A DNA stretch of 64,000 bases. Source: JASHSH01 sp036490215 (lineage in GTDB: Bacteria; Pseudomonadota; Alphaproteobacteria; Rhodospirillales; Magnetospirillaceae). Below the pieces are notes generated by a model. That model did not search any database and was not told where the DNA came from. It saw only the letters and a program-made list of their open reading frames with translations. The DNA is taken from contig DASXEH010000060.1 in the NCBI GenBank assembly GCA_036490215.1, forward strand, positions 47,048-111,047, given 5' to 3'. Shown one piece after another: positions 49,566 through 57,383 of this stretch. The position numbers and the translations under genes were made by a program. Numbering within the stretch: the first letter of the stretch is position 1; each line of letters opens with the position of its first letter.

Positions 49566-50216
49566 ATGAAAATCTTCAATCGCCGCGCCTGGTGGGCCTC
49601 ATTCGTCGTTCTGGCCTTGGTCGTGCCCTTCGGCGCGATCTGGATCGATCAACTGAACGCCGAGACCAAGCCCGAGGAGTCGGCCGAGTGGTTCCAGCGC
49701 ATGGCCACAGTGATGATGAGCCCGCGCTGCCTCAACTGCCATACGGTCGAAGATTATCCGGCCCAGGGCGAGGATCATCACAAACACGCCAATGACGTGA
49801 TCCGTCCGGCTTCGCAGCGATCCTCGATCAACAACGAATTTGGTCGCGGCGCCGATGCGGCGCCCTGCATCACCTGCCATTCTTCGGTCAATTCCGGTGA
49901 TGGTCATCAGCCCGGTGCGCCCGGCTGGCGTATGCCGCCGGCCGATATGGGGTGGGACCGCATGACCTCACCCGCCGAGCTTTGCCATCACGTCCTCAAC
50001 CCCGAATTCAACAGCGGCCGCAAACCGCAGGATCTGGTCGAGCACATGACCACCGATCCGCTGGTGCAATACGCGTTCGATCCGGGCACTGGCCGTAAGA
50101 AGCCGCCATTGACACAGATGGAGTTTCATCAGGCGGTGCGCAATTGGGTGGCTACCGGCGCCGCTTGCCCGGACTATCCGGACAATACCGCCCCCGTAGG
50201 TCAGCAGCAGAAATGA
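49566..50216 (+). CDS. Dihaem c-type cytochrome
   Basis: The 216-residue protein has an N-terminal membrane anchor or signal (WWASFVVLALVVPFGAIWID) and two haem-attachment motifs, C55-L-N-C58-H59 and C101-I-T-C104-H105. Several further histidines and methionines (HHKHAN, WRMPPADMGW) could be distal ligands. It would face the periplasm and take electrons from the IorAB-like enzyme. The gene lies between the Mo-hydroxylase and hydrolase genes with short gaps, in one operon. Confidence 0.9.
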   Translation: MKIFNRRAWWASFVVLALVVPFGAIWIDQLNAETKPEESAEWFQRMATVMMSPRCLNCHTVEDYPAQGEDHHKHANDVIRPASQRSSINNEFGRGADAAPCITCHSSVNSGDGHQPGAPGWRMPPADMGWDRMTSPAELCHHVLNPEFNSGRKPQDLVEHMTTDPLVQYAFDPGTGRKKPPLTQMEFHQAVRNWVATGAACPDYPDNTAPVGQQQK

Positions 50217-50238
50217 CGGCTTGGCGGCACTGACGTCG

Positions 50239-51438
50239 ATGCCGACCGTATTCAAGGACGACCTCTTTGAGGCGCAATGGCTGCGTGCCGTCGGGCATAG
50301 CATCTATGGCGGTGCCGAGATCGGCGAATGTCTGGCCGTAGCACGCAAGATCGTCGAACTCGACGCCGAAAGCTGGTTCGCCGCGTGGCACACAATGGCC
50401 GAACGCATCTGGACCGAGGCGGAGCAGAGCCGGGTGGCCGGCCACATGATCAGCGCGAAATGCGCCTATCTGCGTGCATCCAATTACTTTCGTGCCGCGT
50501 ATACCTTCATGCTGCAGGCGCCGGTCGATCCACGGCTGCGCGAGGCCTACCGCCGCCAGCGTATGGCATTTCAGGCGGCGATGGATTTGATCGCGCCCCG
50601 CGTCGAGCGTCTGGCCATCCCCTACGAAGGAACAACTTTGCCGGGCTATTTCTTCCATGCGGGCGAAGATGGGCGGCGCCGGCCGACAGTCATCATCAAT
50701 GGCGGCTACGACAGCTCGGCCGAAGAATGTTATTTCTTCAGCGCTGCGGCTGCCGTGATGCGCGGCTATAACGCCGTCACCTTCGACGGGCCGGGGCAGG
50801 GTGGCACGATCATCGAACAGGGCACCGTCTTTCGCCCCGACTGGGAAGCGGTGGTTCGCAAGGTTGTCGATCGCATCGAGACCATGCCCGTTGTCGATCC
50901 GGCCAAGATCGCGCTGCTGGGGATCAGTTTCGGCGGCTATCTCGCGCCGCGCGCAGCCAGCGGTGAGCCGCGTATCGCGGCATTGATCGCCGACCCGGGC
51001 GAGTTGTCGTTGTTCGAAGAGATGAAGAGCCGCATGCCGGGTTTCGCCGTGCGTGCGCTGAAGAACGACAAAGGCTTCGTGCTCGGCCTGATCAAACAGA
51101 GCCTGAAGAAGCGTCTGCACCACCTCACGGGCGGCTGGGGGTTGCGGCGCGGATTGTTCGTGCACGGCGTGGCCGATCCGCTCGCCTATCTGCGTCTCAC
51201 CGAGCACTACACGGTCGAGGGCCGCGTGGCGCAGATCAAATGCCCGGCGCTGATCTGCTCTGCCGAAAACGACGAAATCGGCGTGACTGCGCCGCGCCTG
51301 TTCGATGCGCTTACCGGCAAGAAGACGTTCATCGCTTTCAAAGCCGATGAAGGCGCGGGTGCCCATTGCGAATCGGGTGCGCGCAGCCTGTTCAATCAGC
51401 GCGCCTTCGATTGGCTGGACGAGGTCTTCTCCCACTGA
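50239..51438 (+). CDS. Alpha/beta-hydrolase, 2,6-dihydroxypseudooxynicotine hydrolase-like
   Basis: The 399-residue protein has an N-terminal helical cap (about 1-120) and an alpha/beta-hydrolase core with the nucleophile elbow ALLGISFGGYLAPRA at about 230, VTFDGPGQGG before it, and a C-terminal histidine in GAGAHCESG. This build is that of the C-C-bond hydrolase of the nicotine pathway and related esterases or acyl hydrolases. Together with a Mo-hydroxylase it suggests breakdown of an N-heterocyclic or hydroxylated compound. No clear ribosome site decides between ATG at 50239 and TTG at 50221. Confidence 0.8.
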   Translation: MPTVFKDDLFEAQWLRAVGHSIYGGAEIGECLAVARKIVELDAESWFAAWHTMAERIWTEAEQSRVAGHMISAKCAYLRASNYFRAAYTFMLQAPVDPRLREAYRRQRMAFQAAMDLIAPRVERLAIPYEGTTLPGYFFHAGEDGRRRPTVIINGGYDSSAEECYFFSAAAAVMRGYNAVTFDGPGQGGTIIEQGTVFRPDWEAVVRKVVDRIETMPVVDPAKIALLGISFGGYLAPRAASGEPRIAALIADPGELSLFEEMKSRMPGFAVRALKNDKGFVLGLIKQSLKKRLHHLTGGWGLRRGLFVHGVADPLAYLRLTEHYTVEGRVAQIKCPALICSAENDEIGVTAPRLFDALTGKKTFIAFKADEGAGAHCESGARSLFNQRAFDWLDEVFSH

Positions 51439-51463
51439 CGGCTTGGCGGAAGGGGAGTTGCAT

Positions 51464-52612
51464 ATGGATGGCAGCGGGTCTTATTACGAACGCCTGAGGC
51501 CGATGCGCAGCGCCGCCGCGGTTCTCGACCATGCGAGTTATGCGCCAGCGCCGGCCGATTGGTGGCTCGCCGTCTCCGATATCAAGGGGTCGACCGATGC
51601 CGTCGCTGAGGGGCGGCATGGCGATGTGAATTTCGCGGCGGCGGCAATGATCGCCGCGCTGGTTAATCTCTGCGGCACGATCCCCTATCAGTTCGGCGGC
51701 GACGGCGCGGTGGCTTTGGTGCCGCCCCAGCACGCCGAGGCGGCCAAGATCGCGCTGGCCCGGACGCGCAGTTTCGCCAAGCGCGAATTCGGCCTCGACC
51801 AACGCGTCGGCCTCGCGCCGGTTCAGGCTTTGCTGGATCGTAACGTTCAGCTCTTCGTCGCCAAATACGCGCCTGCCGACGGCAGCACCTATGCCGTCTT
51901 CCATGGCGGCGGCGTCGAGCTGATGGAGCAATCGTTGAAGGGGCGCGCGGACGAAAGCCTGGCCAGGCTGGCGACGATCGACCCAGCGCTCGATGACGGT
52001 GAGGCGCCGGATCTCACCGGTCTCTCATGCCGGTGGACGCCGATCAAATCGGCCCATGGCCAGATGGTATCGCTGGTGATCAAAACGACCGATCACGCCG
52101 CGATCCATGCCGAGATCGCCCGCATCGCCGGGCTTGGCCATGATCCACGCGCCGTCAGTGTCGGCGCGCTCAAGGCGCGCTGGCCGCCGAAGGGTTTCAT
52201 GCGCGAGGTGCGCGCGCGGAAGGGCAAGAAGGCGCTTGCGCCAATGATGCTGGCCGTCGCGCTCGAGACGATTCTTGCCTATGTGGTGATTCGGTTTCGC
52301 ATCAAGATCGGCGGCTTCGATCCCAGCGCCTATATGGGCGATGTGGCCGATGTGGCGGTCGATTTCGCCCGCTCCGACGACAATCTTTATATGGTCTTCG
52401 ATTGCCCGGGCGATAAGGTCGAAGCCGTGCGTACCTTTCTCACCGAGCGTTCGGCCAAAGGCGATCTCCGTTTCGGCATGTCGCTCTCGGATCACGCGGT
52501 GATGACCTGCCTCGTCGTCTCGTTGATGGACGGGCGGCATGTCCATTTTGTCGACGGCGGCGACGGCGGCTACACCCGCGCCGCATCGGAATTCAAAGCG
52601 GCGAAGGCTTAG
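51464..52612 (+). CDS. DUF3095 protein, nucleotide-cyclase-like
   Basis: The 382-residue protein contains a cyclase-like N-terminal domain: D39 in AVSDIKGSTDAV and D80 in YQFGGDGAVALVPP occupy the places of the two metal aspartates of class III cyclases. The second half (MLAVALETILAYVVIRFRIK, GFDPSAYMGDVADVAVDFAR, DLRFGMSLSDHAVMTCLVVS) belongs to the uncharacterised DUF3095 family. AAGGGGAG precedes the ATG, and the gene ends the Mo-hydroxylase operon. A cNMP-binding protein is encoded at the other end of the locus, so a cyclase-sensor pair is possible. Confidence 0.8.
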   Translation: MDGSGSYYERLRPMRSAAAVLDHASYAPAPADWWLAVSDIKGSTDAVAEGRHGDVNFAAAAMIAALVNLCGTIPYQFGGDGAVALVPPQHAEAAKIALARTRSFAKREFGLDQRVGLAPVQALLDRNVQLFVAKYAPADGSTYAVFHGGGVELMEQSLKGRADESLARLATIDPALDDGEAPDLTGLSCRWTPIKSAHGQMVSLVIKTTDHAAIHAEIARIAGLGHDPRAVSVGALKARWPPKGFMREVRARKGKKALAPMMLAVALETILAYVVIRFRIKIGGFDPSAYMGDVADVAVDFARSDDNLYMVFDCPGDKVEAVRTFLTERSAKGDLRFGMSLSDHAVMTCLVVSLMDGRHVHFVDGGDGGYTRAASEFKAAKA

Positions 52613-52614
52613 AT

Positions 52615-52680
52615 CGGCCTCGTCCTGCCTCAAGCAGCGCCAGCCTACCGGCCCAGGGGGACGCCGTAGGCCCAGTAGAT
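52615..52680 (-). pseudogene. Remnant of an AraC-family gene 3' end
   Basis: Bases 52633-52673 match 54606-54645, the last codons of the intact AraC gene, at 36 of 41 positions and in the same orientation. Read on the minus strand it gives AYGVPLGR against AYGVTPGR in the intact protein, then an extra base breaks the frame at the place of RWLALL. Weaker similarity continues to about 52615. The match stops abruptly at about 52674. It is too long to be chance and indicates a duplication or an insertion scar. Confidence 0.65.
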
Positions 52681-53032
52681 AGCGCGTATCCGCCACCTGT
52701 GTCCGTGAATAAAGTACAATTATCGTACTTGTTAAAAGTATACTTATATGCAAGCGTAAATGTGCCGAACAGGGCGCGTCAGTCGTAGTTTCGTCGCAAT
52801 ACAGGATCGCGGCTGATCATCGGCGCCGCCGAAGAGTGGGGGCATTTCTTCGGGGCAGGGCGCTTAGTGGGCGGTTTCCATAGTGCAGTCGGTCGGCCGC
52901 GTCTTTGGCGCGGCAACGGAGACGCTTGTCTTTCGCTCAACCCATCGCGGTTGCGCGAGGCAGGTCCTGCGTTGATTGCGATCCGATCCTACGCGCGATG
53001 AACCGCCGCAATCTCTTGAGGGGAGATGAGCG
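52681..53032. promoter_or_regulatory. AT-rich region with tandem palindromes upstream of the outer-membrane-like gene
   Basis: This stretch, which completes a 420-base gap without a gene, is visibly richer in A and T than its surroundings near 52700-52760. AAGTAC, seven bases, GTACTT (52712-52730) is followed five bases later by the palindrome AAGTATACTT (52736-52745). The two share AAGTA/TACTT half-sites and look like tandem operators. No regulator in the window obviously fits them. The 3' part leads to GAGGGGAGATGAGCG, the ribosome site of the next gene. Confidence 0.45.
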
Positions 53033-54544
53033 ATGACTAAACGTGGTTCATTCGCGTGCATGGGATTGGTTGCCGCCGCATCGATACTGAGGGCGGAGTC
53101 CGCGGCAGCGGATACGAGTATTTTCTCGAGCTCGGATTGCTTTGGGCCAGCAGGGAGTGCGTATATTTTACCCGAAAAGATCATATTCAAACTTGCAGAG
53201 GCGTATCATCTTGAGACGCTTCTGTTCGCAACGGGCAAACCTGTCGATGCAGCATGGAAAGACCTGATATCCGGCAGCTACTGCACGCAATACACCTGTA
53301 AAGCCGTTGATCAGAAAAATATCGACGGTGCGATCGATACGCTGAAATCTTTGGTATCGAGTGGCAAAGCCGACGCGGCGCCGGTGACGACCGCGCAGCT
53401 CGACAGCATGTTCCCACCCGTCGGACAGGAGCCGCCGGCAGGCGCAAAAATCTTGTGCAGCGCCTCGGCGAGTAAAAAGTCCGAAGTGGTGACGGTCGCC
53501 GGCACCGATCTGGGGCAATATATGACGCCGCTGCGCATCCGTGGATACGCCGACACCATCGCTATTTCCAATCAGTATTACAACGGTGCCACGGACGATC
53601 TTTATGAGACCAATCAAGGTGTCTCTTTGAGCAACAAAGACACTGGCACCACCCATTCCGAACAGATCGCGTTTACCGGCGCTATTGGATATGACGTTCT
53701 GGCGGGCGCTCACTTGAATGATGTGTCGAGTCTATTCGGCCTGACCCAAAGCAAGGTGATTTTCGGAATCGTTCCTTACTTCGGGATAGACCACGAAACG
53801 ACCAAGGCGCCGTCAAAGACATCGACGCCTGGTACGAGTTCAGCGGGGACGACGCGGGTGACGCAAACCTCAGCCAATCAATTCGATGTCGGTGTCGCGT
53901 TCACGACCTATTACGAAGTTGACAAGACGGACTCCCAAAATCCCTTCAACAGGGGGTTGTTGGTTGTGCGGCCTGACCAGCTGACCGATGTCTACAACGA
54001 TGACCGTCTCAACACGCTCAATGCCAGATACGTTCCTCTGGGAAAGTGCGGTTTCAACAAACTGGTCAGACTTTGGAACTACAGTCCATCAGGCAGCACC
54101 GGTAGCGGCGCAGGGGCCAGCAATATCGATTCATTGGCTTGCGAGACAGACGCCAAGAACCAGCAACCGGATACGCTGGACGGGATGCTTCTTATCGACG
54201 TCCGCTATAGCCATGGAGATTATGTCTACGCAGGTGGAACACACACGACGGATGGCCTCCACGACGAAGACTACGATCGTCTAGGCGGTCGCGTTGGCGG
54301 CTATTTGACTTGGAAAGGGGCTACGAACGGTCTGTTCAAGTCCTACGATCTCGGCGAGTTTTATACGGATCTGGAGCCGATAGCGGGCCTTCAGACGCGA
54401 ATCGAGGAGGTCGAAAGCACGCTGAGCCTCGATCTGACAGAAAACAAAGACGCGTCGGTCACCATCTCCTATCGCAACGGCCGACGCCAAGACACCGGCG
54501 CGCGTGACGAAGCGTGGTCGATCGGCCTTACCGCCAAATATTGA
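53033..54544 (+). CDS. Exported protein of unknown function, probable outer-membrane beta-barrel
   Basis: The 503-residue protein has a signal peptide (TKRGSFACMGLVAAASILRA, cut near ESAAA-DTS). The body has many alternating polar/hydrophobic stretches (KVIFGIVPYFGIDHETT, NQFDVGVAFTTYYEVD, LIDVRYSHGDYVYAGGTH) and ends AWSIGLTAKY, with the terminal aromatic residue typical of outer-membrane beta-barrels. Cysteines in SDCFG, YCTQYTC, CGF and LACETD could form disulfides. I do not recognise the family. Codon choice and base composition are less GC-biased than in its neighbours, and an AraC tail remnant lies on its other side, so it may have been acquired. GAGGGGAG supports the start. Confidence 0.65.
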   Translation: MTKRGSFACMGLVAAASILRAESAAADTSIFSSSDCFGPAGSAYILPEKIIFKLAEAYHLETLLFATGKPVDAAWKDLISGSYCTQYTCKAVDQKNIDGAIDTLKSLVSSGKADAAPVTTAQLDSMFPPVGQEPPAGAKILCSASASKKSEVVTVAGTDLGQYMTPLRIRGYADTIAISNQYYNGATDDLYETNQGVSLSNKDTGTTHSEQIAFTGAIGYDVLAGAHLNDVSSLFGLTQSKVIFGIVPYFGIDHETTKAPSKTSTPGTSSAGTTRVTQTSANQFDVGVAFTTYYEVDKTDSQNPFNRGLLVVRPDQLTDVYNDDRLNTLNARYVPLGKCGFNKLVRLWNYSPSGSTGSGAGASNIDSLACETDAKNQQPDTLDGMLLIDVRYSHGDYVYAGGTHTTDGLHDEDYDRLGGRVGGYLTWKGATNGLFKSYDLGEFYTDLEPIAGLQTRIEEVESTLSLDLTENKDASVTISYRNGRRQDTGARDEAWSIGLTAKY

Positions 54545-54566
54545 GAGCCTACCAGACAGGCGGCCA

Positions 54567-54584
54567 ACGGGATTTCAGTCCCGT
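54567..54584. terminator. Hairpin between the outer-membrane-like gene and the AraC gene
   Basis: ACGGGA, six bases, TCCCGT form a stem that extends further with mismatches (GGCC and GGCT outside). It lies 22 bases after the stop on + and overlaps the stop of the AraC gene on -, so it may terminate both. The T-run is absent. Confidence 0.35.
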
Positions 54585-55456
54585 CGGCTGTCTCGCCCCG
54601 CGCCCAGCAGCGCCAGCCACCGGCCGGGTGTGACGCCGTAGGCCCTCTTGAAGTGCCGGTTGAAATGGCTTTGATCGGCGAAACCGGCCGCGCCGGCGAT
54701 CTGGGCCAGCGGCTCGCCGACCGCCATCAGATGCCGGGCGTGATCGAGCCGGCGCATCACCAGAAAGCGGTGCGGGCTGGTGGCGAACAAGGCGCGGAAC
54801 TGCCGCGCCAGGGCATAGCGATCCAATCCGGTGACGCGTTCAAGCTCCGCCGATCCCACCGCACGTGTATAATTCGCAGTGAGGTAATCGCGCGCGCGAT
54901 AGACTTCGCGCCGTGCGAGCGTCGTGGTTGGCTTGTTCGGTTGCTGCGCGTGGCGGGCCAACCCATCGGCGATGGTAGCGATTGCGCTGTCGACGAACAA
55001 CGCGTCGAGTCCTTCATCGAGCGAACCCAACACCGCGCGCAGAGCCCGGCTCAGTTTCGGGTCGCTGAAGACCGGCGGGCTGACGAAGGGCAGGACGGCG
55101 TTCTCGTTCTCGAGCGCGCGCAACAGCAGCGCCGGTTCGAGGTAGAGCATGCGATAGCGGAGACCCGCCTCCGTCGCGGCGGCGCCGTCATGCATCTCGT
55201 CGGGATGCAGCACCAGGATATTGCCGGGCTGGCTGAAGCGTTGCTCGCCGCGATAGCGGAAGGTCTGCACGCCATGCAGGGTGACGCCGATTGCATAGGT
55301 ATCGTGGCGGTGCGGCTCGAACATCGCGCCGAAGAACCGCGCCTCGATCCGCTCAATCCCCGGAAACGCCGGCGCCGCGGTGATCCCGGTGGGATCGGCC
55401 GGTTCGCACGAACGTTCAAGACCGCGCCGCGTGGCCGGTCTTAGATCGCGGTGCAT
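54575..55456 (-). CDS. AraC-family transcriptional regulator
   Basis: The 293-residue protein has an N-terminal cupin-like sensor (FFGAMFEPHRHDTYAIGVTL, HGVQTFRYRGEQRFSQPGNI) and two C-terminal HTH units (VGSAELERVTGLDRYALARQ; PLAQIAGAAGFADQSHFNRH). FKRAYGVTPGRW closes the second unit as usual in the family. It is divergent from the DUF2000 gene and may control it. A damaged copy of its 3' end occurs at 52615-52680. Confidence 0.88.
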   Translation of the reverse strand: MHRDLRPATRRGLERSCEPADPTGITAAPAFPGIERIEARFFGAMFEPHRHDTYAIGVTLHGVQTFRYRGEQRFSQPGNILVLHPDEMHDGAAATEAGLRYRMLYLEPALLLRALENENAVLPFVSPPVFSDPKLSRALRAVLGSLDEGLDALFVDSAIATIADGLARHAQQPNKPTTTLARREVYRARDYLTANYTRAVGSAELERVTGLDRYALARQFRALFATSPHRFLVMRRLDHARHLMAVGEPLAQIAGAAGFADQSHFNRHFKRAYGVTPGRWLALLGAGRDSRRD

Positions 55457-55471
55457 GTCCGTGGAGCTTTC

Positions 55472-55879
55472 ATGTTCGACACCAAAATCGCGATCGTATT
55501 GCGGGACAATCTTGCGCCCTGGCAGGCGCTCAATGTAACCGCTTTTCTCTCGACCGGCATCGCCGCGCAGTTTCCCGAGATCATCGGCGAACCCTATCGC
55601 GATCGGGCCGGCAATGTTTACAACGCCCTATCGATCCAGCCTGTGGTGGTTTTGGCAGCCGATGGCGAGACGCTGGCCACCATCCATCGCCGCGCGCTGG
55701 AACGGGATGTGAAAGCGTCCTGCTATATCGAGGAGATGTTCGCCACCGGCCACGATGCCGCCAATCGCGCTGTCTTCGCCGAATACGGCCCTGACGACGC
55801 CAAGGTGGTCGGCATCGCCCTGCGCGCTGAGAAGAAGATCGTCGATAAGATCACCAAGGGCGCCAGGATGCACCCCTAG
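55472..55879 (+). CDS. DUF2000-family protein
   Basis: The 135-residue protein fits DUF2000: MFDTKIAIVLRDNLAPWQAL, LNVTAFLSTGIAAQFPEIIG, VVVLAADGETLATIHRRALE and GIALRAEKKIVDKITKG. The family is structurally related to peptidyl-tRNA hydrolase 2-like folds and has no assigned role. ATG at 55472 starts at the conserved FDTK, with GGAGC upstream. It is divergent from the AraC gene, with 15 bases between starts, so they share control sequences. Confidence 0.8.
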   Translation: MFDTKIAIVLRDNLAPWQALNVTAFLSTGIAAQFPEIIGEPYRDRAGNVYNALSIQPVVVLAADGETLATIHRRALERDVKASCYIEEMFATGHDAANRAVFAEYGPDDAKVVGIALRAEKKIVDKITKGARMHP

Positions 55880-55935
55880 CCTAAGGCCGCGCCGCCCGGC
55901 GTTTTTCCATTCACGGTATCGCTCCCCGAAAATAG

Positions 55936-55974
55936 TTGACGTGGAAACTGTTCTTATATAGTTTCCATGGAAAC
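55936..55974 (+). promoter_or_regulatory. Promoter with overlapping MarR-type operator
   Basis: TTGACG at 55936 and TATAGT at 55957 could be -35 and -10 elements with a 15-base spacer. Over them lie GGAAAC (55943) and GTTTCC (55961), an inverted pair, and the perfect palindrome GTTTCCATGGAAAC (55961-55974). Binding of the MarR protein encoded at 55988 would block this promoter, so autorepression of the MarR/DUF1398/VOC operon is expected. Confidence 0.5.
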
Positions 55975-55987
55975 TTATGGAGCGATC

Positions 55988-56455
55988 ATGTCGTCGAAGC
56001 CCGCAGCGGTAACGGTGAGCGCCTTGGAAACCCATATCGGTTATTGGCTGCGCGCCGTCTCGAACCAAGTGTCCGCGGGCTTCGCCGCCAAGGTTGCCAG
56101 CGAAGGCGTCAGCGTTGCCGAATGGGTGATCCTGCGCCAATTGTTCGACATCGATACGGCGCCCAGCCTTCTCGCCGAGAAGATCGGTATGACGCGCGGC
56201 GCGGTTACCAAGATCGCCGACCGGTTGATCGCCAAGGCGTTGGTGACGCGCATCGCGGCTCAGGACGATCGCCGCTATCAGGCGCTGGCGTTGACCAAAG
56301 AGGGGCGGCGCCTGGTTCCCAAACTCGCGGCACTGGCCGATCAGAATGACCGCGAATTCTTCGGCCATATGTCGGCCGGCGAACGCAAGGCGATCGAGGC
56401 GGCGATGCGCGTAATCGTGCGCCGCCACGGCATTGCCGCCATTCCGATCGAATAG
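55988..56455 (+). CDS. MarR-family transcriptional regulator
   Basis: The 155-residue protein has a MarR winged helix: VSVAEWVILRQLFDIDTAPS, LLAEKIGMTRGAVTKIADRL and the wing AAQDDRRYQALALTKEGRRL. The ATG at 55988 with GGAG five bases upstream is preferred over one at 55967, which lies inside the palindrome. It heads a run with a DUF1398 protein (39 bases downstream) and a VOC protein (26 bases further), its probable targets. Confidence 0.88.
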   Translation: MSSKPAAVTVSALETHIGYWLRAVSNQVSAGFAAKVASEGVSVAEWVILRQLFDIDTAPSLLAEKIGMTRGAVTKIADRLIAKALVTRIAAQDDRRYQALALTKEGRRLVPKLAALADQNDREFFGHMSAGERKAIEAAMRVIVRRHGIAAIPIE

Positions 56456-56494
56456 GACTTTCCTCCCTTCAATCGAAAATCGAAAGGACACGTC

Positions 56495-56902
56495 ATGGAT
56501 ACCGCAACCCGCACTGTCATGCTCGAAGCGTCGCGCCATTCCGATCTGGGCGATCAGAGCTTCGGCCAGATCGTGAAGGAACTGATGGCCGCCGGCGTCG
56601 AGCGTTATCACCAGGATTTCGTGCGCGCCGAGCGTGTCTACTACATGCCCAATGGCGAGACCGAGGTGGTACAGCATCACCTTCTCGCCACCACGCCACC
56701 CGACACCTTCAGCGAGCCGGACGTCATCGCGCCGCTGCGCGCGGTTCAGGCCGGCACGATCAAATACATCGAATTCTGCGAGCAGATCGCGGCGGCCGGC
56801 TGTGTCGGCTACATGGTCTCGATCGCGGGCAAGCGCGTCACCTATTACGGCCGTACCGGCGACTCCTATACCGAGTGGTTCCCCGGCGCTAAGCCGAACT
56901 GA
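56495..56902 (+). CDS. DUF1398-family protein
   Basis: The 135-residue protein matches DUF1398: QSFGQIVKELMAAGVERYHQ, DFVRAERVYYMPNGETEV, VQAGTIKYIEFCEQIAAAGC and YMVSIAGKRVTYYGRTGDSY. The family includes E. coli YbcV-like phage-associated proteins of unknown function. AAAGGA lies eight bases before the ATG. It is co-transcribed with the MarR gene upstream. Confidence 0.85.
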   Translation: MDTATRTVMLEASRHSDLGDQSFGQIVKELMAAGVERYHQDFVRAERVYYMPNGETEVVQHHLLATTPPDTFSEPDVIAPLRAVQAGTIKYIEFCEQIAAAGCVGYMVSIAGKRVTYYGRTGDSYTEWFPGAKPN

Positions 56903-56928
56903 AACTGTGCGACGCAGGGAGAATTGCG

Positions 56929-57294
56929 ATGATCGATCATGTCACCTTGCGCACCAAGAACTTGGACGTTTTGTCCACGTTCTACGAAGCGATACTCGCG
57001 CCGCTCGGCGGCAGGAAGCTCTACACTTATGACGGCGCCGCCGCCGGTTTCGGCCGGGGCGATGTGGCCAACCTTTGGCTTTCGGCTTCGGCCGAAGCGC
57101 CATCCTCGGTCCATGTCGCGCTGGCCGGTGCGACGCGGGCAGAGGTCGATGCGTTCTACAAAGCGGCCATCGCTGCCGGTGCGCGGGACAATGGCAAACC
57201 GGGCCTGCGACCCGATTACCATGCCCATTACTACGGCGCTTTCGTCATCGATCCCGACGGCAACAATATCGAAGCCGTCTGCCATAAAGGCTGA
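56929..57294 (+). CDS. VOC-family protein
   Basis: The 121-residue protein is a single vicinal-oxygen-chelate unit: MIDHVTLRTKNLDVLSTFYE with the first histidine ligand, VHVALAGATRAEVDAFYKAA, the middle HAHYYGAFVIDPDGNNIEAV with histidine and terminal glutamate. It resembles small PhnB- or lyase-like glyoxalase proteins. GCAGGGAGA precedes the ATG. It is the third gene of the MarR-led unit and may detoxify the compound that the MarR protein senses. Confidence 0.87.
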   Translation: MIDHVTLRTKNLDVLSTFYEAILAPLGGRKLYTYDGAAAGFGRGDVANLWLSASAEAPSSVHVALAGATRAEVDAFYKAAIAAGARDNGKPGLRPDYHAHYYGAFVIDPDGNNIEAVCHKG

Positions 57295-57383
57295 AGGCCA
57301 CGTCCCTCGAAATCCCATCGCCAAAATCCGCGAAACGTGGCAAAGGAGCAGGCACAGCACCTAACCCCTGAAGGACCGTCGCC

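Noticed and set aside
47375..49579. 734-codon open frame on - opposite the IorB-like gene
   Set aside because: Shadow of a gene with a Tat signal and Mo-cofactor motifs; the antisense product shows no motif.
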